DNA of 47,561 nucleotides from Allomyces macrogynus ATCC 38327 (taxonomy: Eukaryota > Blastocladiomycota > Blastocladiomycetes > Blastocladiales > Blastocladiaceae): NCBI GenBank assembly GCA_000151295.1, contig GG745343.1, positions 43,321 through 90,881 of the forward strand. The letters run 5' to 3'. A program made the translations under genes and the position numbers. Shown piece by piece: positions 33,392 through 45,252 of the stretch; the stretch's first letter is position 1; every line of letters begins with the position of its first letter. The notes below the pieces were generated by a model, which saw only the letters and a list, made by a program, of their open reading frames with translations, had not been told where the DNA came from and did no database searches.

Positions 33392-36300
33392 ATGACCACA
33401 TTTCTTCGAATTGCAGCAAGAATTCGCACGCGATCGGATTTGCGGCTTGTGTTTCAGCGAGCCTCGGCTGCGCGCCTCGACTTGATTTGCCCTGCCCTGA
33501 TCAACGAATTACCATCGAGCCGCCGTGTAATGTCGTCGACTACGGCAGCGTCTTCAGCATCAACAGTATCGGTTCTGGAAGAGAATCCACGATTATGGGC
33601 TCGAATGGCCGTGCGCAAGAAGGCTCTATCGAGAACTAGCCTCAACGAAACAAGCAAGGGCCACAACGATGTATTTGCGGCTCTTTTCAGTATCGTCCAC
33701 GGCTCCAGGTCAAAATTAATGCTCGAATTTGGGCGCTTGGGCCGTTTCTAGCCGCCGCATCTCCGCAACCTCTTTGTCGACGTGTGCGCAATTCAACATC
33801 CGCTACCAAGCGAGCCGTCGCCCGTGCGCGACCAGCTGTTGCTCGACGTGACCACGCTCGAGCCCGCTGATATCGCGCCGTTTGCCGACACGTTCCCGCT
33901 CCTCACCAATTTCGCGCTGCAAGTGATGCAGCTCTACAAGCGATACGGTTCCGATAGCGCCGTCATTATCAAGGTCGGGCCGTTTGCCGAAATGTATGGC
34001 GATCAGGCCATCCGTTGGGGTCACGCCCTCGGTCACCACGTTTCGTGCGATGTACGTTTAATGCGGGACGACAGCGGCATAACGAGGGCGGCCCAACTGA
34101 CCAACAGCCTGCCAGTAGAAGACGCTGTGCTTTCCGTGGGCCGATGCCGAAGCGCTCGCAACTAAGCTCGTGCAAGAGCACCGCGTCCGCGTTGCCCTCA
34201 TTGAGGAACTCTCCTCGGCAACGAACGTGGCCCAGTTACGCTCGATGGTCCCGTTCCCGACGACCATGCCGGGTGCGACCAGAGGATTGACGCGCTACCT
34301 TGGTCGACTGTTCACGCCAGGTTCGTTTTGGTCAGATTCGAGAAGATGTTGACGTTCTCCATTGATTGATCCGCACACTCTTTACGACCCGCAGGAACGA
34401 TTGCCCCCCCAGGTGCCGACGTCGTCGCGCCGCTCGCCGTCGTTTTTCCGCATGCGCCGCCTGGCGCCGTCATGGGCCCAACGACCCCAATTTCCCTCGC
34501 GGTTTGCGACACAGCGTCACGGTTTGTCGGTCTGTCCAAGGCCAGCGTCGCGGGACTTCGATCAATGCTCAGCGAGCTCGGTGTGGCCGAGGTCTTGATT
34601 CCGGAGGAGCTGAGCGACTGCGGCGTCCAGCTCACGGCGCATACAGGGCAACAGCAGCAGCAACGGTTCTTTAATCTGTTCTCGAAAGCCACGCTCGTGT
34701 CGACTCGGCCACTTGGCGATTTTACGGACGATGTTCCCGGGGATTTGCAGGCCAAGTTGGACGACTTGCAGCTTTCCATCGATGCCAGCGTCGCAGTGTC
34801 TGACCCGACCGCTCGCGACATTTCCAGCCCGCTCCGCGCCTTGATTCGATACCTCGACTTCGTCTATTCTGGTAGCGTTCCCTCGCTCATTTCGACTAAC
34901 GATGCGGCGACCGTGACGGCGCGCCGGGCCATGTTTGACCAAACGTCGGTCATGCACCTCGAGATTGAGGAAACGTTAATGACTCGATCGAAAAGAAAGA
35001 CGCTCGTTGCGTGCTTGGACAAGACGATGACCAAGTCGGGCCGCAAGGCGCTCGCGCGCGATCTCAAGAACCCGCTCATGGACCGCGTCGAGCTCGAGGC
35101 GCGGCTGGACCGAGTCGACGTGCTCCGGTCGGACGCCGTGCTCGGCATGGGCGTGCGCCGCATCATGGAATTGGCCTCGAAAAAGGAGAACCTGCCGCTC
35201 TTCGAGAGGATCGTTAGCGATATTGCGGGCGAGAAGGCAATGTACGTGTCCCCCTCCACCACCTCTCGCTCCTCCGTTTCGTGTCCGAGTTGATGGATGC
35301 GCTCGCTCATTATGAACCGGCTGCTATCAGGTATCAGGATCTTTGCGATTTGGCGCGGTACTTGGCCGCGTGCCACGCTCTCGTCGCGGTCGTCGACTCG
35401 ATTGCTGCGTTCCACGACCTCGTCTCTGCTCTTCGCATAGACCCAAACATTCTCCACACGCTGCAGTCGACGCTCGTGCTGGATGGTCAGTCGGCCTGGC
35501 GGTTCCGTACCGGAGTGGACTCGGTCTTTGACGCGCACATGGTCAAGATTCGCGCGAGCCAGGCCGCATGTGATTCGGTCAAGCGCGAGCTCCTGGCCGA
35601 GTTTGGCATCCCAACGTCGTCAGCCGTTATACCATTGTTCTTGCCCTCGTGTCCAATTGATTCCGCGTCTGGTCAACATCGCAAACCATCTCTTGCAGCA
35701 GACCCGTTGCCGACGATCGAGTTTGCGCGAGAGCAGTTTCTGGCGATTCCGGTGGCTGTACGCGCATCCATGGTCAAAGAGGACGTCACGTCCACTGTTG
35801 TTCGCGCCACGCACCCAGTAAGATTCCGCCAGCCCCCTCGCTCTCATTGGGCTTCATGTTGCTCACTTGCGCACTCTCCTCGCAGAAATGGACAACCGTT
35901 CAGGGTCATTACGAGCAGCTCGAGGAGGATCTCGTCGCTCATGAAGAGGTCCTCCTGCACCGTCTCGTTCGCGTTTTGCGCCCGTTTGTACCGCAACTTC
36001 GGCGCTGCGCGCACGCGCTTGGTACTTTCGACTGGCTGCAGGGCGTCGCGCAGATTCAGATGCACGACCGGACATGGGCACGCCCGACGTTCAGCGAGTG
36101 CGCTTTGTATTGCAATGTGACCCTGCTGCGACCGGATCTGATTCTAGCGTTTTTGTAGGACCAGCGCACTTCTGGTACGCGGCGCAGTGCATCCCGTCAT
36201 GGCGTCGGTGCTCAGAAGGGAGGGCCGCACGCCCATTCCGCGCGACTGTGACCTGGACCGCGAAAAGCGCATGATCATTGTCACGGGGTACGTTTGCGTC

Positions 36301-36969
36301 TGCCGGATTGAATCTCATGCGCGCAGTCTCACTTTTGATGCCTTCTCTGCTCGCCAATCGTTCAGGACCAACATGGGCGGCAAGACCAGTCTTTTGCGCA
36401 CGGTCGGGGCCTTGGCGGTCCTGGCGCAGGCGGGGATTGCCGTTACCGCTCAGTCATTCTCGCTCCCAATCTTTGACGGCATCTTTACGCGGTTTGGGTC
36501 GCACGACGACCAAGCCAAGGACGCGTCGACGTTCAAGTTGGAGGTCATGGAAATGGCGACGATCTTTGACAAGGCCACGTCGCAGTCGTTGGTCTTGATT
36601 GACGAGTTTGGGCGGGGCACGTCCTACCCGGACGGGTTGGCCATTTTGACGGGCGTGATTCGCGGCTGCCTGGAGCTTGGGGCCATGACCATGGTCACAA
36701 CGCACTTGCACGGGCTTGAGAAACTGCTGGAACGGCACATTCCGGCCCACTATTTCGACCAGATTGTATTCTTGCAGGCTGAGATGCTGCTGGATCATGT
36801 AAATGTGGTCCCAGCAGAGTCGATGGATTATGAGCTGAGGCCAGGCGCAGCAGCTCATTCGCGAGGGGTGGAGGTCACTGGCTTGTGCGGCATTGATTCG
36901 GTTGTTGTGGAGCGCGCCATGCAAGTGAGGTCAACATTGGAGGTGCAGGCGCATGTAGTGACCAAATAA
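33392..36969 (+). CDS. MSH1: Mitochondrial MutS homologue (MSH1-like mismatch-repair ATPase)
   Basis: Exons: 33392-33670, 33752-34039, 34119-34320, 34395-35241, 35331-35817, 35886-about 36110, 36188-36287, 36366-36969; about 1,010 residues. The N-terminus (MTTFLRIAARIRTRSDLRLV) is Arg-rich without acids, a mitochondrial presequence. MutS domain I follows (AVIIKVGPFAEMYGDQAIRW), then RLFTPGT across an intron, the core (LDKTMTKSGRKALARDLKNP), the lever/clamp part ending HDRTWARPTF, HPVMASVL, and the ATPase: Walker A TGTNMGGKTS formed by splicing, the signature region STFKLEVMEMATIF, Walker B SLVLIDEFGRGTS and the TTHLHGLEKL switch. It binds mismatches in mitochondrial DNA. The Walker A loop has Thr where MutS proteins have Pro (GPNMGGK). 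The junction between exons 6 and 7 is one base out of phase. The last 200 bp show lowered CpG near the transposons. Confidence 0.85.
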
Positions 36970-37812
36970 ATGTTGTTGATGCAGAATGGTGAGGTGTGCA
37001 GTCTGTTGTCTTGTGTCCAGTGGTCCGTTGGTCTGATGACAGTGACCAGAGTGGAGGAAAAGCCCTGGGCGCGTTTTTGTGTTGTTTGGGAGCAGCATAG
37101 CCAAAAGGTGAACAACAGTCTGTTTTGACCAGAACTCCAGCTGTCCAGCATTTGCTGCAGCATTACTTAGCCTGAACTGGCCAAAATACATCTCCTCTCT
37201 CTCTTGGGTCGCCACTTTCCTTGCCGCGCGTACGCGCTCCATCGCCCCACTATTGACAGTGGCGCCCAGGCGTGTCGCCCTCGTTCATGCAGCCAAAGGT
37301 GGCATGGCATGCCTGTGCCCATGTCTTCTCTCTGGCTCTTTGAGAGCACACCACCTGCAACCATTGGAACATGTATGCCTCTGCACGTGAGGATAGTAGA
37401 GACAAGGACAGCGCTCTTCAAGATTTTGGGCCAATGGGCAATCTTGGTTGGAGGAGGCCACACAAATGCAGTGCTGAAATGATGTCAAATGGTGGGGGGA
37501 GATTGTTGTGCCTTTGGAGTTGATCTGTCGTTGGTGCTTTGAACATGAACTCCTCACTTTAACCAGGCCATATTGACCAGTGCTGATGTGGATTTGAATC
37601 AGTGGAGACTAGCCTCAAAACAGGCCATAGTATGCAATGAGACAAAATGGTTGCAACTCACCAGACAGTGAGTGCATCATGAAAACAGTTGATGGGGATT
37701 ACTGACCCATGCTTGTCATGAGTAAGTTGTTCACCCATGGCATGTTGGACATCCCTCTGACCCAAAGGCCACACAATTACCAAGGACTCTGAATCCTTGA
37801 TATTGAAAGATT
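36970..37812. other. CpG-poor intergenic region next to the copia array
   Basis: 843 bp with no gene I can support. The sequence is CpG-poor and TpG/CpA-rich except for a patch near 37215-37285. It is probably decayed repeat DNA or MSH1 3' flank affected by the same mutation process; no transposon protein is recognisable. Confidence 0.45.
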
Positions 37813-37999
37813 TTTCGCAAGGTTGAGCAGGAGTGGGAATGCATTTGGTGTGTGCACTTTGCACTTTGATGGTGGTGGCAACCATAACCTAGGTTGCCAT
37901 TATCATATACACAAGAATCCAACTCGAACAGCTCCAACAAGGAAACAATGAAGGAAGACAACAAACAAGAAACACAAAAGCGAGCCAAACACTTTGACA
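37813..37999 (-). repeat. Copia LTR 1 (3' end of the array)
   Basis: 187 bp; on the element strand it starts TGTCAAAGTG and ends CTTGCGAAA. It follows a polypurine tract (ATGGGGGGG just upstream on the element strand), as a 3' LTR should. It is the most diverged of the five copies; several differences are CpG to TpG or CpA, and the central hairpin is damaged (TTGCCATTATC). Confidence 0.9.
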
Positions 38000-38869
38000 C
38001 CCCCCCATGGCAGTACACATACAAGGCATGCACATCCACAAGAGCAATCATGTTGTGAAGCTTGTGGAACACAGGAGCAGCAAGCGGCTTGGTCAAAATG
38101 TCGCCAATCTGCTTCTCTGCATCCACACACTGCAGGCCAATCATCTTCCTGGCAACTTGGTCCTACAACCAGTGCATGTGGATCTCAATATGTTTTGGCA
38201 AGAGCAGCATGTCCTTGGTGACATGCTCCACCAACTCATTGTCCTCCATGAGCAGCATCAGTCCATCCTGTTTGTACCTGAGCTCTTCCAGCAGCATGTA
38301 CATTGTGGGGACTGTGTTGCCCACCAAGCTTGCCAACATGTACTCTGATGTTAACTTGCAGTTGCCACAATTCTTGGCCCAATTGGCATCGGCAAACGTG
38401 TCAAGTTTCATGTCCTTGCCCAAGAACTTCATGCCAAGGTTCAACATGCCCAACAGGTACCCAATGAGCTGTTGTGCGGCCTCAAGATGCAGCATACCAG
38501 GTGCATGCATGAAATGGCCAAGAATTGCAGTCGCAGTGGCAATGTCCAGGTGCATTTTGGTTCCAGCAAACAACAGCAACCTGACAATGGCAAGGTATTC
38601 AGTCTTTATGACTGGATTGATGACCTTGAGCAACTCAAGCAGCTCCTTGAAGTCATTGGGTTACATTGGGATCACCAGCCATAACATGTTGGGGATCTGG
38701 GACTGGTCGCCCATCAACTTGATGTACTGGCTCTGGTCATTTCAATCAACCCATTGTCAATGTACATGATCTTGCACTTGAGCAACCATGCCACATCGCC
38801 CAAATTGTGGACCTTGAACTTGGACTTCAGCTTTTTAACAGTTTGCTTGCACAGCTCCTTGGTTGACAC
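38000..38869 (-). pseudogene. Copia remnant C: truncated RT/RNase H
   Basis: Begins at the LTR edge inside RT (STKELCKQTVKKLKSKFKVH) and runs to the RNase H end (TFADANWAKNCGNCKLTSEY, LRYKQDGLMLLMEDNELVEH). Everything 5' of this (gag, protease, integrase, most of RT) is missing. Stops and frameshifts interrupt it, a piece of RNase H (the VAWRSKKQT region) is deleted, and CpG is nearly gone (about 4 in a stretch where the young copy has about 26). Confidence 0.85.
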
Positions 38870-39059
38870 TTTCGCAAGGTTGAGTGGGAGAAGGAATGCA
38901 TTTGGTGTGTGCACTCTGCACTTCAGCAGTGGTGGCAACCATAACCTAGGTTGCCACCATCATTTACACAAGAATCCAACTTGAACAGCTCCAACAAGGA
39001 AACAATGAGGGAAGACAAAAAAAAAACAAGAACACAAATGCAAGACAGACACTTTGACA
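38870..39059 (-). repeat. Copia LTR 2
   Basis: 190 bp, same orientation and termini as the others; an A run in it is lengthened to 10. On the element strand it is preceded by the polypurine tract GTGGGGGAG at the end of remnant B, so it is B's 3' LTR. On its other side it abuts remnant C in the middle of the RT gene. Confidence 0.9.
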
Positions 39060-40416
39060 CTCCCCCACGGCAAGCAATTCCTATGCGTGTGAAGCAATCA
39101 CTTCTGCAACTCCAATCATGTCACAAAGCTTGCAGAATGCAGGAGCAGCAAGCGGCTTGGTCAAAATGTTGGCAATCTGGTTCTCCATGTCCATGCGCTG
39201 CAGGTCAATCGTCTTCTTGGCAACTTGGTCCTGCAACCAGTGGGCGTGGATCTCAACGTGTTTCGACAAGAGCAGCGCGTCCTTGGCTACACGCTCTGCT
39301 GACTCGTTATCTTCCATGAGCGGCATCGGTCCATCCTGTTTGTACCTGAGCTCTTCCAGCAGCATGTGCATTGTGAGGATCATGTCGCCTGCTAAGCTTG
39401 CCAACACGTACTCAGCAGCCATGGTCGACTTTGCCACAAGTGTCTGCTTGTTTGAGCGCCAGGCGACAGGGCTACCGCCAACCTGTACCACAAAACCCAA
39501 TGTCAACTTGCAGTCGCCATGATCCTTGGCCCAATCGGCATCAGCAAACGCATCAAGTTTCATATCCTTGCCCAAAAGCTTGATGCCAAGGTTCAATGTG
39601 CCCAACAGATACCCAACAAGCCGCTTTGCAGCCTTGAGATGTAGCATACCAGGTGCATGCATGAAACGGACAAGAATTGCAGTCACAGCAGCAATGTCCG
39701 GCTACGTTTTGGTCATTGCAAAGAGCAGTGACCTGACAATGGCGAGGTATTTGGTCTTTACGACTGGATCAACGATCTTGGGCAACTCGAGCAGCTCCTT
39801 GAAGTCATTGGGTCCCATTGGGATCACCAGCCGCATCTTTTTGGGGATCTGGAACCACTTGCCCATTGACTTGACATACTGGCTCTGGTCAAGGTAAATC
39901 GACCCGTCATCGCCATACGTGATCTTGCATCAGAGCAACCATGCCACATCGCCCAAATCGTGCACCTTGAACTCGGACTTTAACTTGTTGACAATCCACT
40001 TGCACAGCTCCTTGGTTGACACAACAATTGGCAAGTCATCAACATAGACGCCAATGAAGATCATGCCTTTGCCCATCTTGTGCATGAACAGGCACTTGTC
40101 ATACTTGGACTCCGCGAATCCGAGCGAAATCAGGTAATCGGCCAAACGGCAGTATCACATGCGCGGGGCCTGCTTGGTGCCGTACAGCGCCTTGACAAGC
40201 ATGCAGACCTTGTCTGAGTTCTTCTTGTCGACGAAGCCTGGTGGCTGCTCCATGAGCATGTGCTCCTTGATGTAACTGTACAGGAAGGCCGTCTTGATGT
40301 CGAGCTGCAGCGGCTGGACCTTGAGATACGCGGCGAGCGACAGGATCAGATGCAGTGTGTCAAACAACACAACGGGCGCAAACATGTCCGTGTAGTGCAC
40401 GCCTGGAATGGCTGTG
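39060..40416 (-). pseudogene. Copia remnant B: RT and RNase H, 5'-truncated
   Basis: Starts at the LTR edge with TAIPGVHYTDMFAP (start of RT) and runs through QLDIKTAFLY, FIGVYVDDLPIV, LDAFADADWAKD and EYVLASLAGD to the true 3' end of the pol gene (IANILTKPLAAPAFCKL). It keeps the RNase H C-terminus that the longer element A lacks. Several stops and frameshifts are present. CpG decay is intermediate (about 8 against 26 in A over the same stretch). Confidence 0.88.
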
Positions 40417-40603
40417 TTTCGCAAGGTTGAGTGGGAGAAGGAATGCATTTGGTGTGTGCACTCTGCACTTCAGTGGTGGTGGCAACGATAACCTAGGTTG
40501 CCACCATCATTTACACAAGAATCCAACTCGAACAGCTCCAACAAGGAAACAATGAGGGAAGACAAAAAACAAGAAACACAAATGCAAGACGAACACTTCG
40601 ACA
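40417..40603 (-). repeat. Copia LTR 3
   Basis: 187 bp. It joins element A (whose RNase H is cut after KKQTLVAK) to remnant B (which starts in RT). The flanking pentamers differ (CTGTG on the left; CTTTG or TTTGC on the right, depending on the exact edge), so this is not a clean insertion with a target duplication. Both pol frames read into the LTR. Confidence 0.9.
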
Positions 40604-42929
40604 CTTTGCCACAAGCGTCTGCTTCTTCGAGCGCCAGGCGACGGGGCTACCGCCAACCTGTACCACAAAACCCGATGTCGACTTGCGGTCGCCACGATCC
40701 TCGGCCCAATCGGCATCAGCAAACGCGTCAAGTTTCATATCCTTGCCCAAAAACTTGATGCCGAGGTTCGACGTGCCCAACAGGTACCCAACAAGCCGCT
40801 TTGCAGCCTCGAGATGTAGCGTACCAGGTGCATGCATGAAACGGCCAAGAATTGCAGTCGCAGCGGCAATGTCCGGCCGCGTTTTCGTCGCCGCAAAGAG
40901 CAGCGACCCGACAATGGCGAGGTACTCGGTCTTCACAACTGGATCAATGATCTTGGGCAACTCGAGCAGCTCCTTGAAGTCGTTGGGTCGCATCGGGATC
41001 ACCGGCTGCATCTTTTCGGGGATCTGGAACCGCTTGCCCATTGACTTGACGTACTGGCTCTGGTCAAGGTAAATCGACCCTTCGTCACTGTACGTAATCT
41101 TGCACCCGAGCAACCATGCCACATCGCCCAAGTCGTGCACCTTGAACTCGGACTTCAACTTGTCGACAATCCACTTGCGCAGCTCCTTGGTTGACGCGAC
41201 AATCGGCAAGTCGTCGACATAGACTCCAATGAAGATCACGCCCTTGTCTGTCTTGTGCATGAACAGGCACTTGTCGTACTTGGACTCCGCAAATCCGAGC
41301 GAAATCAGGTAATCGGCCAAACGGCAGACCCACATGCGCGGGGCCTGCTTGGTGCCGTACAGCGCCTTAACAAGCATGCAGACCTTGTCCGAGTTCTTCT
41401 TGTCAACGAAGCCTGGTGGCTGCTCCATGAGCACGCGCTCCTTGATGTAACCGTACAGGAAGGCCGTCTTGATGTCGAGCTGCAGCGGTCGGACCTTGAG
41501 ATACACGGCGAGCGACAGAAACAGACCACAGCGTGTCAAACGACGCAATGGGCGCAAACATGTCCGTGTAATGCACGCCTGGAATGGCCGTGTATCCCTT
41601 GGCAACAAGTCGCGACTTGGCGCGCACGGGCTTTCCGTCTGCCCCGAGTTTCCACTTGAAGATCCAACCGGAGCGCATCACCTTGTCGCCTGGGCGGCGG
41701 TTGACGAGCACCCATGTCCCATTCTCGACGAGCGAGTTGTACTCGTCAAATGTCGGCGCGCGCCAGTCCGGGTGCGCTAGCGCTTCCTCGACCGTCTTGG
41801 GTTCCCAAACTGCACCCTGGGCGCCGACTTGAGCTGCGGCAACGCATGCGAGCACCGCACTTGCCGACTCAACAGACTTGCTGAGATCCGAGTCCGGGTG
41901 CGCACGTAGAAACAGTGTCGGCAAATCGAGATCGACAATTCCGGACAGGGGCGAGCCTGAGTCAACGCCAGGGCCAGCTAGGGAACGAACAAGAGGGGCC
42001 GAAGCGTCAGTGCAATCACTATTCAGCCGCAACACGGGCACTTTCTCAACTGCATCAGCAGCACGTTCGACGCCCCTTTTAGGTTCAGGATCCACCTCCC
42101 CCACGTCGGGCGTACTGCGGACGCGGGCAATGGCGTCGGGATCAAAACGGCGAGCGACCTCGGGCTGTAGGCCGCGCAAACGGCGCGATTGCCACGCGAC
42201 GGGCGCATGAGCATCAGGTCCAAGAGCACCAACACCCCCATCGCTCACTTCTGGCGCATCGGCCTGACGACCGGGCTCCCCCACGTCCGCGAGGACCCCC
42301 ACTGGTCCCTGGTCCACCTGCGGCAAACCGGGCCTCTCGCCAACTTGCAGATTATCGCGCTCCAACGCTGGCCCCGCCAGTGGGAGCTCGGCAATCAGGT
42401 TGACCGCGGGAAGTTGATCCGGAACCGCCATAGGCACTTGAAATTGATCACGCCGCGCACCACGCCCGATCTCCTCATCAACAACTTCATCGCCACCAAC
42501 GCCATCGACCACAGTCGACGGCACATCCAGCGACCCCAAATCAACTCGCACGGGCGACCCAACCTTGACCTTGGCCGATGGCAACGTGTGAGGAGCACCA
42601 GCAACAACACGCGACTCTGCAACACAGAGCCGCTCGGCAAACTTGACATCGCGCGTGACAAACACCTTCTGTCCGTCCCACACGCGGTAGCTGTCGCGCG
42701 TGACCCACGGCAACTCGTCTCCATAGCCAACCATGCGCACTGCCACACCTGCAGCGAATCCGGATGCGCCCTGACGCACTTGCGTCGTCGGAACAACAGC
42801 GCCACCAAGCGAGCCCCACACCTTGCACTTCGACATGTTGGGTGACGCGCCGAAAACAACCTGGTATGGCGAGCGACCACCGAGCGAGTCACTTGGCACA
42901 CGGTTGCGCACATAGCACGCCGCGCGCAC
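40604..42929 (-). CDS. Copia integrase C-terminus, reverse transcriptase and truncated RNase H
   Basis: The first frame (42929-41403) carries the integrase tail (SPYQVVFGASPNMSKCKVWG), a long acidic linker and the RT start (WKLGADGKPVRAKSRLVAKG). The frame changes near 41550 to a second one carrying LQLDIKTAFLYGYIKERVLM, the active site FIGVYVDDLPIV, LLGCKITYSDEGSIYLDQSQ and RNase H (LDAFADADWAEDRGDRKSTS). It ends at the LTR 3 edge, after which about 95 RNase H residues present in remnant B are missing. The RT catalytic aspartates are kept. Confidence 0.85.
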
Positions 42930-45252
42930 ACACTTCCGGCGCCTTGGCGGCCATCATGGCCGCACGCACCATCGACTTGAGCACACCCTGCGTCCGCTCG
43001 GCAAGCCCATTTGACTCTGGCGAGTTCGGAGACGTTGTCGACAAGTGCATGCGACGCGAGAGCAGAATCGAGCGTAAACTGTTGCCAATGAACTCGCCAC
43101 CATGGTCGCTGTGCAGCCGGCCCGCAGACACGCCGAAGAACGACTCGGCGTGCTTCAGCAAATCGAGAAACTGCGGTCCAAAGTCGCCCTTGCGCCGGAG
43201 AAGCAGCACGAAGCACCAGCGTGAGTACTCGTCCGTGACCGTCGCAAAGTAGTTGACACCCCCCATGCCGACCGTCTTCATCGACACCAAATCAGCGTGG
43301 AGGACGCCAAATAGTCGATTCGCACGCAAATGGCGCAGCGGATGCGGCTGGCTGCGCGCGTTGGCCACAAGACACGTCATACACTCGTGTAGCGGCTTGG
43401 CCACACCCACGTCGTCCTTGATACCATGCTCGAGCGTACACACGGCCGAAACGCGATCATGACCAACGTGAAAGAGTCGCGCATGCCACAGCTCGGCGAG
43501 CGACACCTTCTTGACCGCATCGGCGACATGCGCACCAACAGGTCGCTTACCCCAAACGTCGAGCACCCGCGCGTCCTTGGTTGGTCCCTTCTCGCACACG
43601 CCTGGGACGATCCACGTATCCCCATGCCGCACGCCCTTGGCGAGCAGATCTCCTGTCTCGAAATGCACGAACTGGACGTCTCGATCCCCGAAGATGACTC
43701 GCACAGCAGTCCGATCGTACAGCTCAGAGACTGAGACAAGCGTCTTGAAGCTGGGAATGTACCAGACCGGGTCGAGGTGAACAATGTTGCCCGAAGGCGT
43801 GCGGATGCGCATCGTGCCCTTACCAATCGGACGGCACACGCGGTGGTCACCCAGTGAGACGAGGAACCCTTCGCCAGGCCGCATGTCGTTGAGCGTAGCA
43901 AACAGCGACTTGTCGCCGCAGAAGTGCGCGCCAGCGGCCGAGTCGACTTTCGGGCTCTGTGCAAGACGTGCGCGCGCCGACAAAGGCATCAGCGCGCGCG
44001 CACAATGATGGTGAGGATCCGGTCCTTCATAATTCGATGCATCGACATGAATGATGGGCGGGTACGTGCCGGGCGGCGTTGCCATGCCCTGATGGCTTTG
44101 ACGTTCAAGTCTCACGATTTCGGGGCAGAGGGCGACAATCGGGTAGTGCGCAAATCCGTCAAATTCAGCAGCACCAAAAACAACACCAGCGGCGTCCGCA
44201 CCACGGGCAGACGCCATCAAACGCTCATACTCGTCCACCGACAAATGCACCATTGCATGTTCGTCGCCGTCCTTGGCCGCAACATTCGCGCCCTTCTTTT
44301 TGCGCCAGTTCGCGGTTTCAGCGCCGTTCTTGCACTGGTGGTCCCGGTTCGGGCAGAAGCGCACGTAATGACCAATCTTGCCACAGTTGTGACAGGCGTT
44401 CGTGTCCTTGCGCTTCGTCACAACAAGCGCCTGCGTCTCAGTCCCAGAGCTGCGTTCTAGCTGGTCGGCAGCCCCCTCGAGAATCGTCTGTAATTCGACG
44501 ATCGCCATTTCCTCATAGCGCTCGCCCAAGGAGAGCACCGTTGGTGAATACTCGGGCGGCAGCGAGGAGAGCAGTGCGAGGACCAAGAACGAGTCGGCAA
44601 AGTCGGTGCGCAGATGCGAGGACGACTTGGCACGTTCATGGCACCGGATCACGTCAAAACGGCGTTGCAAATCGGCAATGTGCTCGCGAACCGCCGCAGC
44701 ACCAGAGCCCGACATGGGCTTCGTGAACAGCCCCTTGACATTGGCGAGATGAGCTTGCGCGGAACGCTTGTCAAAACGAGCACGCAGCAGCGCCCACGCA
44801 TCGGCGACACAGGTGGCGTCCGAGAAGACCGGCAGGAGTTCGGACGCAACGGCAGACGGCAAAACGACCTTGATGATGCTCCGGATGCACGACTTGGCCT
44901 TGTAGCTGTTGTGGGCCATGCACTTCTTGCGTTCAGCACCCGCAGGACCGTTCCAAAAGATCGCGTCGGCAACAAACTTGACGTCCGAGTCGAGCTCAAT
45001 GAGTTTCTTGAATTGCGCGTCCGTCATTTCCTCTTGCTGTTGCAGTGACACGACCTTGAAATCGGCGTCAACCAAAATCTTGAAGGACTTGAGTTCGAGC
45101 AGGTCTTCGAGCTGATCGGCGGTCAAAAAACCGAGAAAGCGGTCGGCAAACGTCGGCCAGTTCGAGCCATCGGCCTTGAGCATCTCAATTGTCGCTGGTT
45201 GGCCGGAGATCGGCGTCTTGACCGAGACAGACGAGGTCATGGTAACGGTCAT
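42889..45252 (-). CDS. Copia Gag-protease-integrase polyprotein (5' part)
   Basis: Starts at the ATG of MTVTMTSSVSVKTPISGQPA; the in-frame extension to 45411 has no ATG. Gag shows the retrotransposon-gag pattern (ADGSNWPTFADRFLGFL, LLSSLPPEYSPTVLSLGERY) and a CCHC zinc knuckle, CHNCGKIGHYVRFC. The aspartic protease active site reads VDSAAGAHFCGDKSLF. Integrase has its zinc finger (H..H..ECMTC) and the full catalytic triad: LFGVLHADLVS, LHSDHGGEFIG and NGLAERTQG. The frame then shifts near 42920 to continue as ACYVRNRVPSDSLGG, the normal continuation of copia integrase, so a one-base indel or sequencing error separates it from the RT part. Confidence 0.88.
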   Translation of the reverse strand: MTVTMTSSVSVKTPISGQPATIEMLKADGSNWPTFADRFLGFLTADQLEDLLELKSFKILVDADFKVVSLQQQEEMTDAQFKKLIELDSDVKFVADAIFWNGPAGAERKKCMAHNSYKAKSCIRSIIKVVLPSAVASELLPVFSDATCVADAWALLRARFDKRSAQAHLANVKGLFTKPMSGSGAAAVREHIADLQRRFDVIRCHERAKSSSHLRTDFADSFLVLALLSSLPPEYSPTVLSLGERYEEMAIVELQTILEGAADQLERSSGTETQALVVTKRKDTNACHNCGKIGHYVRFCPNRDHQCKNGAETANWRKKKGANVAAKDGDEHAMVHLSVDEYERLMASARGADAAGVVFGAAEFDGFAHYPIVALCPEIVRLERQSHQGMATPPGTYPPIIHVDASNYEGPDPHHHCARALMPLSARARLAQSPKVDSAAGAHFCGDKSLFATLNDMRPGEGFLVSLGDHRVCRPIGKGTMRIRTPSGNIVHLDPVWYIPSFKTLVSVSELYDRTAVRVIFGDRDVQFVHFETGDLLAKGVRHGDTWIVPGVCEKGPTKDARVLDVWGKRPVGAHVADAVKKVSLAELWHARLFHVGHDRVSAVCTLEHGIKDDVGVAKPLHECMTCLVANARSQPHPLRHLRANRLFGVLHADLVSMKTVGMGGVNYFATVTDEYSRWCFVLLLRRKGDFGPQFLDLLKHAESFFGVSAGRLHSDHGGEFIGNSLRSILLSRRMHLSTTSPNSPESNGLAERTQGVLKSMVRAAMMAAKAPEVCARGVLCAQPCAK

